Part shown: piece by piece, positions 9,150 through 18,744 of the stretch | Layout of the letters: every line of letters begins with the position of its first letter | How positions within the stretch are numbered: the first letter of the stretch is position 1 | Source: Neorhizobium populisoli | GTDB lineage: Bacteria; Pseudomonadota; Alphaproteobacteria; Rhizobiales; Rhizobiaceae | Direction of reading: 5' to 3' | Length of the DNA stretch: 64,000 bases | Assembly (NCBI RefSeq): GCF_019430945.1 | Contig: NZ_JAHYCB010000002.1 | Location: 248,001 to 312,000, forward strand | Translations under genes and position numbers: made by a program | The notes under the pieces: generated by a model | Databases searched by the model: none | The model's input: the letters and a program-made list of their open reading frames with translations, nothing else | What the model was told of the DNA's origin: nothing

Positions 9150-9998
9150 ATGGCGAAGCGCATCCAGAACTTGAGCGAAGTAATCGGCGAATACGACGTT
9201 ATCCTCTCCGATGTCTGGGGCGTCGTGCACAATGGCGTCGAAGCCTTCCCGCAGTCCTGTGCCGCACTTGGCGAGGCGAGCAAGGCCGGTGCCACGGTCG
9301 TGCTGATCACCAATTCCCCGCGCCCGGCACCCGGCGTCATCACCCAGATGAAGCAGCTCGGCGTGCCGGACGGCACCTATGACCGCATCGTCACTTCGGG
9401 CGACGTTACCCAACACCTGATCGTCGAAGGTCCGAAAAAGGTCTTCCTGATCGGTCCCGACCGCGACCTCAATCTGTTCGACGGTCTTGGTGTGGAAGTA
9501 TCGTCCAGGGAAGACGCGGATTGCATCGTCTGCACCGGTTTCTTTGACGACGAGAAGGAAGTGCCGGAAGATTATACCGACATGTTGACGGCCTTCGTGA
9601 AGCGCGACGTGCCGCTGATCTGCGCCAATCCCGACCTCGTGGTCGAGCGCGGCCACAAGATCATCCCCTGCGCCGGCGCGGTCGCTGCCTATTACGAACA
9701 GCTTGGCGGCAAGATCCGTGTGGCCGGCAAGCCGCATCGCCCGATCTACGAGGCAGCATTGGATGCCGCCCGTGAAGCGCGCGGCGATTTTCCGATGAAC
9801 CGGGTTCTGGCGATCGGCGACGGCATGCCGACGGATGTACGCGGCGCGCTCGCATATGGCCTCGACCTGCTCTATATCAGCGCTGGCATCCATGTGGCGG
9901 AATACACGATCAACGGCCAGACCGATGAGGCCATCCTGCACGCATGGCTGAAACAGGAAAACGCCACGCCGAAATACTGGATGCCGCGTCTTGCCTGA
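9150..9998 (+). CDS. HAD superfamily subfamily IIA phosphatase
   Basis: 282 residues of the NagD/TIGR01459-type HAD family, soluble phosphatases acting on small phosphometabolites. The HAD motifs appear as DVWGVVHNG (motif I, residues about 21-29, normally DxDGxxxxG), ITNSPRP (motif II, about 55-61), AGKPHRPIY (motif III lysine, about 199-207) and GDGMPTDVRGA (motif IV, about 227-237). Motif I has W in place of the usual second Asp, which is characteristic of this subfamily. The start at 9150 gives the family N-terminus. It precedes ribF by 27 bases on the same strand, and the pair is commonly kept together in Rhizobiales; a role in flavin metabolism is a guess. Confidence 0.85.
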   Translation: MAKRIQNLSEVIGEYDVILSDVWGVVHNGVEAFPQSCAALGEASKAGATVVLITNSPRPAPGVITQMKQLGVPDGTYDRIVTSGDVTQHLIVEGPKKVFLIGPDRDLNLFDGLGVEVSSREDADCIVCTGFFDDEKEVPEDYTDMLTAFVKRDVPLICANPDLVVERGHKIIPCAGAVAAYYEQLGGKIRVAGKPHRPIYEAALDAAREARGDFPMNRVLAIGDGMPTDVRGALAYGLDLLYISAGIHVAEYTINGQTDEAILHAWLKQENATPKYWMPRLA

Positions 9999-10025
9999 CC
10001 TTTGGGCTTAAACCGGAACTGCCGC

Positions 10026-11030
10026 ATGACCGTCTTCCACCGCAATGAAAAGAAGGAACCGCTGCCCGACGAACTGAAGGGCGGCGTGATTGCCATCGGC
10101 AATTTCGACGGCGTGCATCGCGGCCATCGCAGCGTTCTGGAACGCGCGCTGGACCTGGCGGAAAAGCGCGGCGTGCCAGCCCTGGTCCTGACTTTCGAGC
10201 CGCATCCCCGCACCGTCTTTCGCCCCGAGACCCCGGTTTTCCGCCTGACGCCTGCACCGCTCAAGGCGCGCCTTCTGGAAGCCATGGGTTTCCGTTCGGT
10301 CATCGAATATCCCTTCGACCGCGAATTTGCGACCCGCTCTGCGGAAGAGTTCATCCAGACGATCCTGGTCGATTGGCTGGGCGCCAGCGCCGTCGTCACC
10401 GGGTTTGATTTCCACTTCGGCAAGGGCAGAGAAGGCGGCCCGGCCTTCCTGATGGCGTCTGGTGCCAAGCACGGTTTCGAAGTCTCGCTGATGGACGCCT
10501 TTCGCGATGAAAACGCCGAAGTCATCTCGTCCAGCCGTATCCGGAGCATGGTGGCGGCAGGCGACGTGGTGGGCGCGGCCGGCCTGCTCGGTTATCGCTA
10601 CACGGTCGAGGCTGAAGTGATCGGCGGCGAAAAGCTCGGCCGCCAGCTGGGCTTCCCGACCGCCAACATGCGGCTCGCGCCGGAAGCTGAATTGCAAGCC
10701 GGTATCTACGCTGTCCGCTTCCGCCGCCCCGACGGCACGGTGTATGATGGCGTTGCGAGCTACGGCCGCCGTCCGACCGTGACGGAAAACGGCGCGCCGC
10801 TGCTCGAAACCTACATTTTCGATTTCTCCGGCAGTCTTTATGGCGAAACCTGCTCGGTTTCCTTCTTCGGCCATCTGCGCGATGAATTGAAGTTCGACGG
10901 ACTTGATGCTCTGGTGGCGCAGATCAGGCGGGACGAGGAAGAGGCGAGGGCGCTTCTATCGGGCGTCCGGCCGCTGAGCGAGCTGGATCAGAAGATCGCG
11001 TTCGCTTCAGGCACAAACAACGAAGGATGA
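10026..11030 (+). CDS. ribF: Bifunctional riboflavin kinase / FAD synthetase
   Basis: 334 residues. It converts riboflavin to FMN and FMN to FAD. The N-terminal FAD synthetase (nucleotidyltransferase) domain shows IGNFDGVHRGH (HxGH-type ATP site, about residues 22-32) and ISSSRIR (about 167-173). The C-terminal flavokinase domain shows GEKLGRQLGFPTANM (about 206-220), the PTAN motif, and later YDGVASYGRRPT. Start at 10026 (MTVFHRN) preferred over an upstream TTG. The stop lies 4 bases before the antitoxin-like gene at 11035. Confidence 0.95.
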   Translation: MTVFHRNEKKEPLPDELKGGVIAIGNFDGVHRGHRSVLERALDLAEKRGVPALVLTFEPHPRTVFRPETPVFRLTPAPLKARLLEAMGFRSVIEYPFDREFATRSAEEFIQTILVDWLGASAVVTGFDFHFGKGREGGPAFLMASGAKHGFEVSLMDAFRDENAEVISSSRIRSMVAAGDVVGAAGLLGYRYTVEAEVIGGEKLGRQLGFPTANMRLAPEAELQAGIYAVRFRRPDGTVYDGVASYGRRPTVTENGAPLLETYIFDFSGSLYGETCSVSFFGHLRDELKFDGLDALVAQIRRDEEEARALLSGVRPLSELDQKIAFASGTNNEG

Positions 11031-11034
11031 TGTG

Positions 11035-11274
11035 ATGGCATCGACCCCACGCAGGCCAGTCAATGCAATGGATGCCGCCGAGGCCCTGTTCAAGCCGGCC
11101 AAGAAGGCGGCTGCACCCGCAGTCGAAAAACGCGCAATCCCCGAGACGAAGGAACTCGTCTCCCTGAAGCTCGACAGCGCGGTTATTCAGTATTTTCAGG
11201 ATGACGGCCCGGGCTGGCAGGATCGCATCAACGATGCGCTGCGCGCCGCGATGCTGGCGAACCCGAAGGACTGA
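11035..11274 (+). CDS. BrnA-type antitoxin-like protein, without a toxin partner
   Basis: 79 residues. The C-terminal half LVSLKLDSAVIQYFQDDGPGWQDRINDALRAAM matches the BrnA antitoxin pattern (beta strand, then two helices with a GxGWQxRIN core, RHH-like DNA binding). The N-terminal 40 residues are Lys/Ala/Pro rich and look disordered. In BrnTA systems the toxin BrnT is encoded just upstream; here the upstream gene is ribF and no toxin is found. GAAGGA precedes the start; GTG at 11032 is an alternative. It is probably a solitary regulator kept in the ribF transcription unit. Confidence 0.7.
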   Translation: MASTPRRPVNAMDAAEALFKPAKKAAAPAVEKRAIPETKELVSLKLDSAVIQYFQDDGPGWQDRINDALRAAMLANPKD

Positions 11275-11535
11275 GCGGGGCCGGCCAATCGTTGCGCACC
11301 GGCTCGAAGTCTCTTCCTTTTCCCGCAAAAACCGCTTAAGAACCGCCACCATGAAAAAGTTCTGGCTGGCCCAGGTCATAACCAATGTGACCATTCGAAT
11401 TATCGGCCCGGCCTTCCGCGCGCTGTAACAGCGGCCGGAGGGTCCGGGTTTTCGGCGCTTTCAAGCTAGCGCCTCCGCCACCGAATTTTCATCGATATGC
11501 GCCCATTCCCGCGGCGCCAGAGACGATTGATCCTC

Positions 11536-14500
11536 ATGACCGACACAGCTGAAAAGCTCGACTATTCGAAGACCCTCTATCTGCCAGAAACCGATTTCCC
11601 GATGCGCGCCGGCCTGCCGCAGAAGGAGCCGGAACTGGTTAACCGCTGGCGGGAGATGGACCTCTACAAGCAGCTGCGTGCCTCCGCCGCCGGCCGCGAA
11701 AAGTTCGTCCTGCACGACGGCCCCCCCTATGCCAACGGCAACATCCATATCGGCCACGCGCTGAACAAAATCCTCAAGGACGTCATCACCCGCTCGTTCC
11801 AGATGCGCGGCTACGACTCGAATTACGTTCCGGGCTGGGACTGCCACGGCCTGCCGATCGAGTGGAAGATCGAGGAAGAGAACTACCGCTCCAAGGGCAA
11901 GGCCAAGCCTGACCTGAAGCAGCCTTCGGCGATGATCGAATTCCGCAAGGAATGCCGCGCCTATGCCGAAAAGTGGATCAAGATCCAGGCGGAAGAGTTC
12001 AAGCGCCTCGGCATCGTCGGGGATTTCGACAATCCGTATCTGACGATGAATTTTCACGCGGAAAGCCGCATCGCCGGCGAACTCCTGAAGATCGCCACGA
12101 GCGGCCAGCTTTATCGCGGCTCGAAGCCGATCATGTGGTCGGTCGTCGAGCGCACTGCGCTGGCGGAGGCCGAGGTCGAGTATCATGACTACGAGAGCGA
12201 CACGATCTGGGTGAAGTTCCCGGTGGTGGACGTCAATGTCAGCAAGGAGAGCCTGACCTATCTCGTCGGAATGCAGCTTGGGGCTACGACCGAAGGGGTT
12301 TCGTTGGAAACCCCGGCGGCCAAAGCATTGTTTGACAAGTATCTGGCTGATGCGAAGGAATTAGTTGGCGCGCATGTCGTCATCTGGACAACGACGCCGT
12401 GGACGATCCCCGGCAACCGCGCCATCGCCTATTCGCCGCGAGTGGCTTACGGCCTCTATGAAGTGACTGAAGCCGTTAATGAATTCGGTCCAAAACCGGG
12501 TGAACGACTGATCTTTGCGGATGCGTTGGCCGAAGAATCGGCGGCAAAAGCGAAGCTCACCTTCAAGCGCCTTGGCGATGTGCCGGCTGCTCTCATGGCC
12601 GGCATCACCGCTACCCATCCGCTCAAGGACCTCGGCTACGACTTCCTCGTCCCGCTCCTCGCCGGCGACCACGTCACCGATGATGCCGGTACCGGTTTCG
12701 TCCACACCGCTCCCTCCCACGGCCGCGAAGACTTTGAGGCGTGGATGTCTAGCGTCAAGGAGCTCGAAGCTCGTGGCATCGACACCCGCATCCCGTTCCC
12801 GGTCGACGACAGCGGCACCTACACCGCCGACGCCCCCGGTTTCGAGGGCGCCCGCGTCATGGACGATAGCGGCAAAAAGGGCGATGCCAACGATCGTGTC
12901 ATCAAGGCGCTGATCGAGCGCAACGCGCTGTTCGCCCGCGGCCGCCTGAAACATTCCTATCCGCATTCCTGGCGCTCCAAGAAGCCGATCATCTTCCGCA
13001 ACACGCCGCAATGGTTCGTCTATATGGACAAGGACCTGAAAGACGGCACGACGCTGCGTTCGCGCGCCCTCAAGGCGATCGACGATACCCGTTTCGTGCC
13101 CGCCGCCGGCCAGAACCGCCTGCGTGCCATGATCGAACAGCGCCCGGACTGGGTTCTGTCCCGCCAGCGTGCCTGGGGCGTCCCGATCTGCGTCTTTGTC
13201 ACCGAAGAAGGCGAAGTCCTGAAGGACGAAGCCGTCAACCAGCGCATCCTCGATGCCTTCGATGCTGAAGGTGCCGATGCGTGGTTCGCGGAAGGCGCCA
13301 AGGAGCGCTTCCTCGGCAACGAGCATGACGGATCCAAGTGGATGCAGGTCATGGACATCCTTGATGTCTGGTTCGACTCGGGTTCAACGCACACCTTCAC
13401 GCTGGAAGACCGCCCGGACCTGAAATGGCCGGCCGACGTCTATCTGGAAGGCTCCGACCAGCATCGCGGCTGGTTCCATTCGTCGCTGCTCGAATCCGCG
13501 GCCACCCGCGGCCGCGCGCCATACGACACGGTCGTCACCCATGGTTTCACCATGGATGAAAAGGGCCAGAAGATGTCGAAGTCGCTCGGCAATGTCGTGG
13601 CGCCGCAGGACGTCATGAAGGATGCCGGCGCAGACATCCTGCGCCTCTGGGTCATGACCACCGACTATTGGGAGGATCAGCGCCTCGGCAAGACGATCAT
13701 CCAGACCAATGTCGATGCCTATCGCAAGCTGCGCAACACGATCCGTTGGATGCTCGGCACGCTCGCCCATGACGATGGCGAAGAGATCGCTTACGCCGAG
13801 CTTCCCGAGCTCGAAAAGCTGGTGCTGCATCGCCTGGCCGAACTCGATAAGGTCGTGCGGGACGGTTATGATGCCTTCGAATTCAAGAAGATCGCCCGCG
13901 CGCTGATCGATTTCTCGAATATCGAACTGTCGGCCTTTTATTTCGATATCCGCAAGGATGCGCTCTATTGCGACGCCCCGTCGTCGCTGCGCCGCCGTGC
14001 GGCTCTCGCCGTCATCCGCAAGATCTTCGACTGCACGGTCACCTGGCTTGCGCCCATGCTGCCGTTCACCACGGAAGAAGCCTGGCTGTCCTTGAAGCCG
14101 GATGCGGTTTCGGTTCACCTCGAACAGTTCCCGTCGGTTCCCGCCGAATGGAAGAATGAGGCGCTCGCCGAAAAATGGGTCGCCATCCGCAAGGTGCGTT
14201 CGGTTGTGACAGGCGCTCTCGAGATCGAGCGCAAGGACAAGCGCATCGGCTCGTCGCTGGAGGCAGCCCCAGTGGTTTACGTCAGTGATGCCGAATTGTT
14301 GAAGGCGCTGGAAGGTCAGGATTTCGAGGAAACCTGCATCACCTCCGGCATCTCGGTCATTGCCGGCGAGGGTCCTGAAAGCGCCTTCCGTCTGGCCGAA
14401 GCACAGGGCGTCGCCGTCGATCCGAAGCTGGCGGAAGGCGTCAAATGTGCCCGTTCCTGGCGGGTAACAACCGATGTCGGTTCCGATCCGCAATATCCGG

Positions 14501-14559
14501 ATGTTTCGGCCCGTGACGCAGTCGCTCTGCGGGAACTGGCTGCCCTCGGCCGGCTATAA
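11536..14559 (+). CDS. ileS: Isoleucyl-tRNA synthetase
   Basis: 1007 residues. It charges tRNA-Ile and edits mischarged valine. The class I motifs are intact: HIGH at residues 71-74 within [12 protein letters not shown], and KMSKS at 679-683. The CP1 editing domain (about 200-440) contains the TTPWTIPGN threonine-rich motif and [12 protein letters not shown]. The C-terminal zinc-binding module is degenerate: KCARSW replaces the usual KCxRCW and the second CxxC pair is absent, as I recall from other alphaproteobacterial IleS proteins. The start at 11536 ([10 protein letters not shown]) has no strong ribosome site. No T-box is present, as expected outside Firmicutes. Confidence 0.97.
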   Translation: MTDTAEKLDYSKTLYLPETDFPMRAGLPQKEPELVNRWREMDLYKQLRASAAGREKFVLHDGPPYANGNIHIGHALNKILKDVITRSFQMRGYDSNYVPGWDCHGLPIEWKIEEENYRSKGKAKPDLKQPSAMIEFRKECRAYAEKWIKIQAEEFKRLGIVGDFDNPYLTMNFHAESRIAGELLKIATSGQLYRGSKPIMWSVVERTALAEAEVEYHDYESDTIWVKFPVVDVNVSKESLTYLVGMQLGATTEGVSLETPAAKALFDKYLADAKELVGAHVVIWTTTPWTIPGNRAIAYSPRVAYGLYEVTEAVNEFGPKPGERLIFADALAEESAAKAKLTFKRLGDVPAALMAGITATHPLKDLGYDFLVPLLAGDHVTDDAGTGFVHTAPSHGREDFEAWMSSVKELEARGIDTRIPFPVDDSGTYTADAPGFEGARVMDDSGKKGDANDRVIKALIERNALFARGRLKHSYPHSWRSKKPIIFRNTPQWFVYMDKDLKDGTTLRSRALKAIDDTRFVPAAGQNRLRAMIEQRPDWVLSRQRAWGVPICVFVTEEGEVLKDEAVNQRILDAFDAEGADAWFAEGAKERFLGNEHDGSKWMQVMDILDVWFDSGSTHTFTLEDRPDLKWPADVYLEGSDQHRGWFHSSLLESAATRGRAPYDTVVTHGFTMDEKGQKMSKSLGNVVAPQDVMKDAGADILRLWVMTTDYWEDQRLGKTIIQTNVDAYRKLRNTIRWMLGTLAHDDGEEIAYAELPELEKLVLHRLAELDKVVRDGYDAFEFKKIARALIDFSNIELSAFYFDIRKDALYCDAPSSLRRRAALAVIRKIFDCTVTWLAPMLPFTTEEAWLSLKPDAVSVHLEQFPSVPAEWKNEALAEKWVAIRKVRSVVTGALEIERKDKRIGSSLEAAPVVYVSDAELLKALEGQDFEETCITSGISVIAGEGPESAFRLAEAQGVAVDPKLAEGVKCARSWRVTTDVGSDPQYPDVSARDAVALRELAALGRL

Positions 14560-14613
14560 GCCGCTCTCGCGGTCTATAAGTTGACTTTGGCGGCTTCTAA
14601 ATTTGGGGAAATT

Positions 14614-14682
14614 TGCCGGATGATTGCGCTTCTGCTTATCATCCGGTAAATATGCCCGAAATTGGCCGGATTTTCCGGCCAA
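14614..14682. repeat. Two consecutive intergenic hairpins downstream of ileS
   Basis: First inverted repeat: CCGGATGAT (14616-14624) with ATCATCCGG (14638-14646), 13-base loop. Second: TTGGCCGGA-TTT-TCCGGCCAA (14662-14682), perfect over 9 bp with a 3-base centre. Both share the CCGGAt core. Neither has a T run, so they are not classical terminators. They could stabilise the ileS 3' end, be protein sites, or be a small repetitive element. Confidence 0.55.
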
Positions 14683-14734
14683 TGGGTGCTGAGTTGAGTG
14701 GAGCGCCGGGACGGGCGCCGCTGGAAGGGTTTTG

Positions 14735-15364
14735 ATGAAAGCGACATCTGCGTTTCGTGTCGGCATGGGCGTGACCGGCATCCTCGCCTCGGTTGTGACC
14801 CTTTCGGGCTGCATGGGCCCGACCTACGGCACCGATAAGCCGGCATTCGAACAGCTGACCGATGATATCGGTGCATCCGTTTCGATGGGCTTGGACAAGG
14901 ACGAAGCCCGCAGCAATCTCAAATATCAGCCGCGTCCTTCGCTGGTCGTGGCGACCAAGCAGCAGGGCACGGCGCTGCCTGCGCCGCAGCAATCGGTGGC
15001 CAGCCGCGAGAACAACCCGAACTGGGTCGAATCGCCGGAAGAAACCCGCGCCCGCCTTCGCAAGGAAGCTGACCAGTACAAGAACGATCCGAGCTATCGC
15101 TCGCCGCTCCTGGCCGGCAACGGCAAGGCCGGTCAGATGACCGAAACCCAGAAATGGCAGGCTTTCCGGGATGCCAAGGCAAATGCCGAAAACGTCGATG
15201 TTTCCGGCGGCCGTCGCACGCTGACGGAACCGCCGAGCGAATTCCGTTCCGCGGACGCCAACAGCCTGACCGATCTCGGAGAGCCCGAAGAAAAGAAGGC
15301 AAAGCGTCGCAAGCAGGAAGCAGTCGATGCCCGCAGCGGCAAAAGCTGGTGGCAGTTGTTCTAA
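14735..15364 (+). CDS. Predicted outer- or inner-membrane lipoprotein, unknown function
   Basis: 209 residues. The signal peptide ends in a clear lipobox, LSGC, with lipidated Cys at residue 26 (next residue Met, so no Asp+2 retention signal). The rest is hydrophilic, with Lys/Arg/Glu-rich stretches (RARLRKEADQYKNDPSY; EEKKAKRRKQEA) and no membrane helix. It resembles a conserved lipoprotein found after ileS in Rhizobiales; I know no assigned function. GGAAGGG precedes the ATG at 14735. Confidence 0.8.
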   Translation: MKATSAFRVGMGVTGILASVVTLSGCMGPTYGTDKPAFEQLTDDIGASVSMGLDKDEARSNLKYQPRPSLVVATKQQGTALPAPQQSVASRENNPNWVESPEETRARLRKEADQYKNDPSYRSPLLAGNGKAGQMTETQKWQAFRDAKANAENVDVSGGRRTLTEPPSEFRSADANSLTDLGEPEEKKAKRRKQEAVDARSGKSWWQLF

Positions 15365-15379
15365 GCCGGTCGGTGCGGC

Positions 15380-15835
15380 TTAGGCTTCCCTTTTCGATCT
15401 GAAAAAGCTGGTAAGGATATCGGCAGCCTCGGTTTCGCCGATGCCGGAATAAACCTCCGGCACATGATGGCATGTTGGCTGGCTGAAAAAGCGAACCCCA
15501 TTGTCCACGCCGCCGCCCTTCGGGTCTTCCGCACCATAATAGAGCCGGCGGATGCGGGCGAAGGATATCGCGGCCGCGCACATCGTGCAGGGTTCGAGCG
15601 TCACATAAAGGTCCGCTCCCGTCAGCCGCTCCTGGCCAAGCGTTGCAGCGGCGTTGCGGATCACGGCGATTTCGGCATGCGCGGTAATGTCGTTTTCGGC
15701 GCGGGTCCGGTTTCCGGAACGGGCGACGATACGGCCGTCCAGCACCAGAACGGCGCCGATCGGCACCTCTCCGCGGTCACTTGCAGCGCGCGCTTCGGCA
15801 AGTGCGACATCCATGAAACCGTCCGTATTAGGCAT
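15380..15835 (-). CDS. tadA: tRNA-specific adenosine deaminase
   Basis: 151 residues, the normal TadA size. It deaminates A34 to inosine in tRNA-Arg(ACG). The zinc/catalytic motif HAEIAVI (His-Ala-Glu, about residues 53-59) and PCTMCAAAI (PCxxC, about 82-90) are intact. It converges with the lipoprotein gene (15 bases apart) and is divergent from the pseudouridine synthase gene, an arrangement typical of rhizobia. Confidence 0.95.
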   Translation of the reverse strand: MPNTDGFMDVALAEARAASDRGEVPIGAVLVLDGRIVARSGNRTRAENDITAHAEIAVIRNAAATLGQERLTGADLYVTLEPCTMCAAAISFARIRRLYYGAEDPKGGGVDNGVRFFSQPTCHHVPEVYSGIGETEAADILTSFFRSKREA

Positions 15836-16001
15836 TTCAGCGATTTCCTCTTAACCCGGATCGCGCGAACTGGTAGGAAGCTTCCAACCGGATGCCCGAT
15901 TTGCGGGCTCGCTCCATCGAAATCAACACGAACAAGCCAGTCAAAACGAACTAGAATCTCCGGATCGTTCCGTCAGACATGACGCTTCAGGCAAACTACA
16001 A

Positions 16002-18167
16002 ATGAATTCAAAAGACAAGCCGAAGCGCGGCGAAGCCAAAACCTTCGTGCGCGAAACCAAGCCCCGCTCGGCAGACAGCAAGAAGCCGGCCGGCGGCGCC
16101 AAAGCCGGTTTTTCCGCCAAGGCCGGTCTCGGCCCGAAGAAGAGCGCTGCGGCCGACAAGCCGGCCCGCAAGCTGCCGCCCGCGCCTGCGACGATGGAAG
16201 CTGACGGCAAGCCGGAGCGCATTTCCAAGATTCTCGCCCGCGTCGGCGTCGCTTCCCGTCGCGATATCGAACGGATGATCCTCGAAGGCCGCGTCAGCCT
16301 CAACGGCAAGACGCTGGATACGCCAGTCGTCAACGTCACGCTCGCCGATACGATCGAAGTGGATGGCGCACCGATCCGCGGCATCGAGCGTACCCGCCTC
16401 TGGCTCTATCACAAGCCGGCCGGCCTGGTGACCACCAATTCCGATCCGGAAGGCCGCCCGACCGTATTCGACAACCTGCCGGAAGGTCTTCCGCGGGTTC
16501 TCTCGATCGGCCGCCTCGACATCAATACCGAAGGCCTGCTGCTGCTCACCAACGATGGCGGCCTGTCGCGCACGCTTGAACTGCCGACCACCGGCTGGCT
16601 GCGCCGTTACCGCGTCCGCGCTCATGGCGAGGTCGATCAGGAAGCGCTGGACAAACTGAAGGAAGGCATCGCCGTTGACGGCGTGCTGTACGGCGCGATC
16701 GACGCGACGCTGGACCGGTCCCAGGGACGCAACGTCTGGATCACCATGGGTCTGCGCGAAGGCAAGAACCGCGAAATCAAGAACGTGCTCGGCGCGCTTG
16801 GCCTCGAGGTCAACCGCCTGATCCGCATTTCCTACGGCCCGTTCCAGCTCGGCGACCTGCCGGAAGGCGAGGTGGTGGAAGTACGCGGCCGCATGCTGCG
16901 CGACCAGCTCGGCCCGCGCCTGATCGAAGAATCCAAGGCGAATTTCGACGCGCCGATCTACAATGAGCGCAGCAGCGAGGACGAAAAGCCGGCCCGCGCT
17001 GAACGCCCCGAAAGAGCGGAGCGTGCCGAAAGGCCGGAAAAGTCCGACTGGTCCGAACGGCCGCGTGCCGGCCGCGACGAGGATCGCCGCGAAAAGGCTC
17101 TTGGCCGTCTCGATACCAAGCCGGGCGACCGCAAGTTTGCCGACAAGCCGCGCGGCAAGCCCGGCGCCCGCACCGATCGCCGGGACGACCGCGATTTCGG
17201 CCGTGATGTCGGCGAAGACAAGGCCAAGAAGCGCCCGCCGATGGGCACCAGCCGCACCGCTAATGTCTGGATGGCGCCGGGCGCCCGCCCGACCGCGGAC
17301 GGCAAGGAGAGAAAGTCCTCCGCCCGCGCCGAAGCCGAGCAGCTGTTCAAGAAGACACCTGAGAACGACCGCCGCATCGTGGTCAATCGCGCCGATGACG
17401 ATAACGACTGGATCCGTGCCGAAGAACCTGCACGCGAGCAGCCCCGCGGCCGACGCGACGAAGAGGGCGGCGAGCGCCGTCGTTCCTTCGGCGACCGCCC
17501 GGACCGTGGCGAGCGCTCCTTTGGCGATCGTCCCCCCCGCGGGGACCGTAAGCCCCGGGAGGACGGCGACCGTCCCCGCGGCGAGCGCAGTTTCGACAAA
17601 CCGCGTGGCGAACGCTCCTTCGGCGACAAGCCCCGGTTCGACCGCAAGCCGCGCGAAGATGGCGAACGCGGCGATCGTCCCGCACGTGCAAAATCCTTCT
17701 CCGGTGAAGGCCGCTCCGAGCGTCCGCGCGGCGAGCGCAGCTTTGGTGACCGTCCGCCCCGTGGAGACCGGCCAGCAGGCGACCGCCCATACGGCGACAG
17801 GCCACGCGGCGAGCGCTCCTTCGGCGACAAGCCTCGTGGCGACCGCAAGCCGCGCGAGGAAGGTGATCGTCCTGCACGGTCCTTCTCCGCTGGCGAAGGC
17901 CGTTCGGAACGTCCCCGCAGCGAGCGTCCTTTCTCCGACCGTCCGCCGCGTGGCGATCGGCCGGCAGGTGACCGCCCCTTCGGTGACAAGCCCAGAGGCG
18001 GAAAGCCGGGTGGCAAGCCCTTTGGCGGCAAACCCGGTGGCGCCAAGAGTGGCTTCGGCGGCAAGCCTTCCGGCGGTCGTGGAAAGCCTGGCGGTGGCAA
18101 GCCCGGTGGTGCCGGCCGTCCCGGTGGCCGTCCTGCCGGCGGCAAGCCGCGTACGCCCCGGGGTTGA
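16002..18167 (+). CDS. rluB: RluB/RsuA-family pseudouridine synthase with long low-complexity tail
   Basis: 721 residues, far longer than the usual 230-330 of RluB/RsuA. Residues 1-68 form a Lys/Ala-rich extension. An S4 RNA-binding domain follows (about 71-118, PERISKILARVGVASRR). The catalytic domain has GRLDINTEG (170-178) with catalytic Asp173, and LREGKNREIKNVL. From about 310 to the end the protein is Arg/Gly/Asp/Glu/Pro rich, with repeated GERSFGD-type and RKPRED/GDRP units and finally GGKPGG repeats. Members modify 23S rRNA (U2605 in E. coli RluB), the target here being inferred. rsmD follows 6 bases after the stop, so the two rRNA modifiers form an operon. Confidence 0.9.
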   Translation: MNSKDKPKRGEAKTFVRETKPRSADSKKPAGGAKAGFSAKAGLGPKKSAAADKPARKLPPAPATMEADGKPERISKILARVGVASRRDIERMILEGRVSLNGKTLDTPVVNVTLADTIEVDGAPIRGIERTRLWLYHKPAGLVTTNSDPEGRPTVFDNLPEGLPRVLSIGRLDINTEGLLLLTNDGGLSRTLELPTTGWLRRYRVRAHGEVDQEALDKLKEGIAVDGVLYGAIDATLDRSQGRNVWITMGLREGKNREIKNVLGALGLEVNRLIRISYGPFQLGDLPEGEVVEVRGRMLRDQLGPRLIEESKANFDAPIYNERSSEDEKPARAERPERAERAERPEKSDWSERPRAGRDEDRREKALGRLDTKPGDRKFADKPRGKPGARTDRRDDRDFGRDVGEDKAKKRPPMGTSRTANVWMAPGARPTADGKERKSSARAEAEQLFKKTPENDRRIVVNRADDDNDWIRAEEPAREQPRGRRDEEGGERRRSFGDRPDRGERSFGDRPPRGDRKPREDGDRPRGERSFDKPRGERSFGDKPRFDRKPREDGERGDRPARAKSFSGEGRSERPRGERSFGDRPPRGDRPAGDRPYGDRPRGERSFGDKPRGDRKPREEGDRPARSFSAGEGRSERPRSERPFSDRPPRGDRPAGDRPFGDKPRGGKPGGKPFGGKPGGAKSGFGGKPSGGRGKPGGGKPGGAGRPGGRPAGGKPRTPRG
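17480..18150 (+). repeat. Coding tandem repeats in the pseudouridine synthase tail
   Basis: The DNA encodes a degenerate, partly duplicated array of GERSFGD(R/K)P, RGDRKPRE(D/E) and GDRPAGDRP units. A block of about 40 residues (from SFSGEGRSERPRGERSFGD to GDRPYGDRPRG) recurs about 60 codons later with few changes, so this looks like internal duplication. The last part is GGKP/GGRP repeats. Such arrays are prone to length change between strains. Confidence 0.8.
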
Positions 18168-18173
18168 TGCGCC

Positions 18174-18734
18174 GTGCGGATCGTCGGTGGTGAATTCCGT
18201 GGCCGGAACCTGGCTGCGCCAAAATCGAACGACATCCGGCCGACATCCGACCGGACGCGCGAGAGCTTGTTCAACATTATCGGCCACGTCTATCCGGAAG
18301 CTCTGGATGGCGCGCGGGTGATGGACATCTTTGCAGGCACCGGTGCTGTCGGGCTCGAGGCCGTGTCGCGCGGCTGCAAGTCCGCTCTCTTCGTCGAAAA
18401 CGGCGTCGAGGGCCGCGGCCTGCTCTGGGAAAATATCGACAGCCTCGGCCTGCATGGCCGGGCGCGTATCCTGCGTCGTGACGCAACCAGCCTCGGCCCG
18501 TCGAACAATATCGAGCCCTTCGATTTCCTCTTCGCCGATCCGCCCTATGGACAGGGTCTTGGTGAAAAGGCGATGCTTTCTGCCCATGCCGGCAAATGGT
18601 TGGCGCCCGGTGCCCTTGCCATTCTGGAAGAGCGTGCCGACATAAACCCCGTCGTCGATCCGGTGTTCAAGCTGCTTGAAAGCCGCACCTTCGGCGATAC
18701 GCGCATGGATTTCTTCCGCTACCAGCCGACCTGA
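18174..18734 (+). CDS. rsmD: 16S rRNA (guanine(966)-N2)-methyltransferase
   Basis: 186 residues, normal RsmD length. Family marks are MRIVGGEFRGR at the N-terminus, RPTSDRTRESLFNII, the SAM site VMDIFAGTGAVGLEAVSRG (about residues 49-67) and the catalytic FADPPYGQG (about 120-128). The start is GTG at 18174, just 6 bases after the preceding stop, which places it in the rluB operon. It methylates G966 of 16S rRNA during 30S assembly. Confidence 0.93.
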   Translation: MRIVGGEFRGRNLAAPKSNDIRPTSDRTRESLFNIIGHVYPEALDGARVMDIFAGTGAVGLEAVSRGCKSALFVENGVEGRGLLWENIDSLGLHGRARILRRDATSLGPSNNIEPFDFLFADPPYGQGLGEKAMLSAHAGKWLAPGALAILEERADINPVVDPVFKLLESRTFGDTRMDFFRYQPT

Positions 18735-18744
18735 AGGACCGGAT

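Noticed and set aside
11351..11428. 25-codon ORF (MKKFWLAQ...) between the BrnA-like gene and ileS
   Set aside because: No ribosome site and no similarity; too short to support, although the coding start looks like a small membrane peptide.
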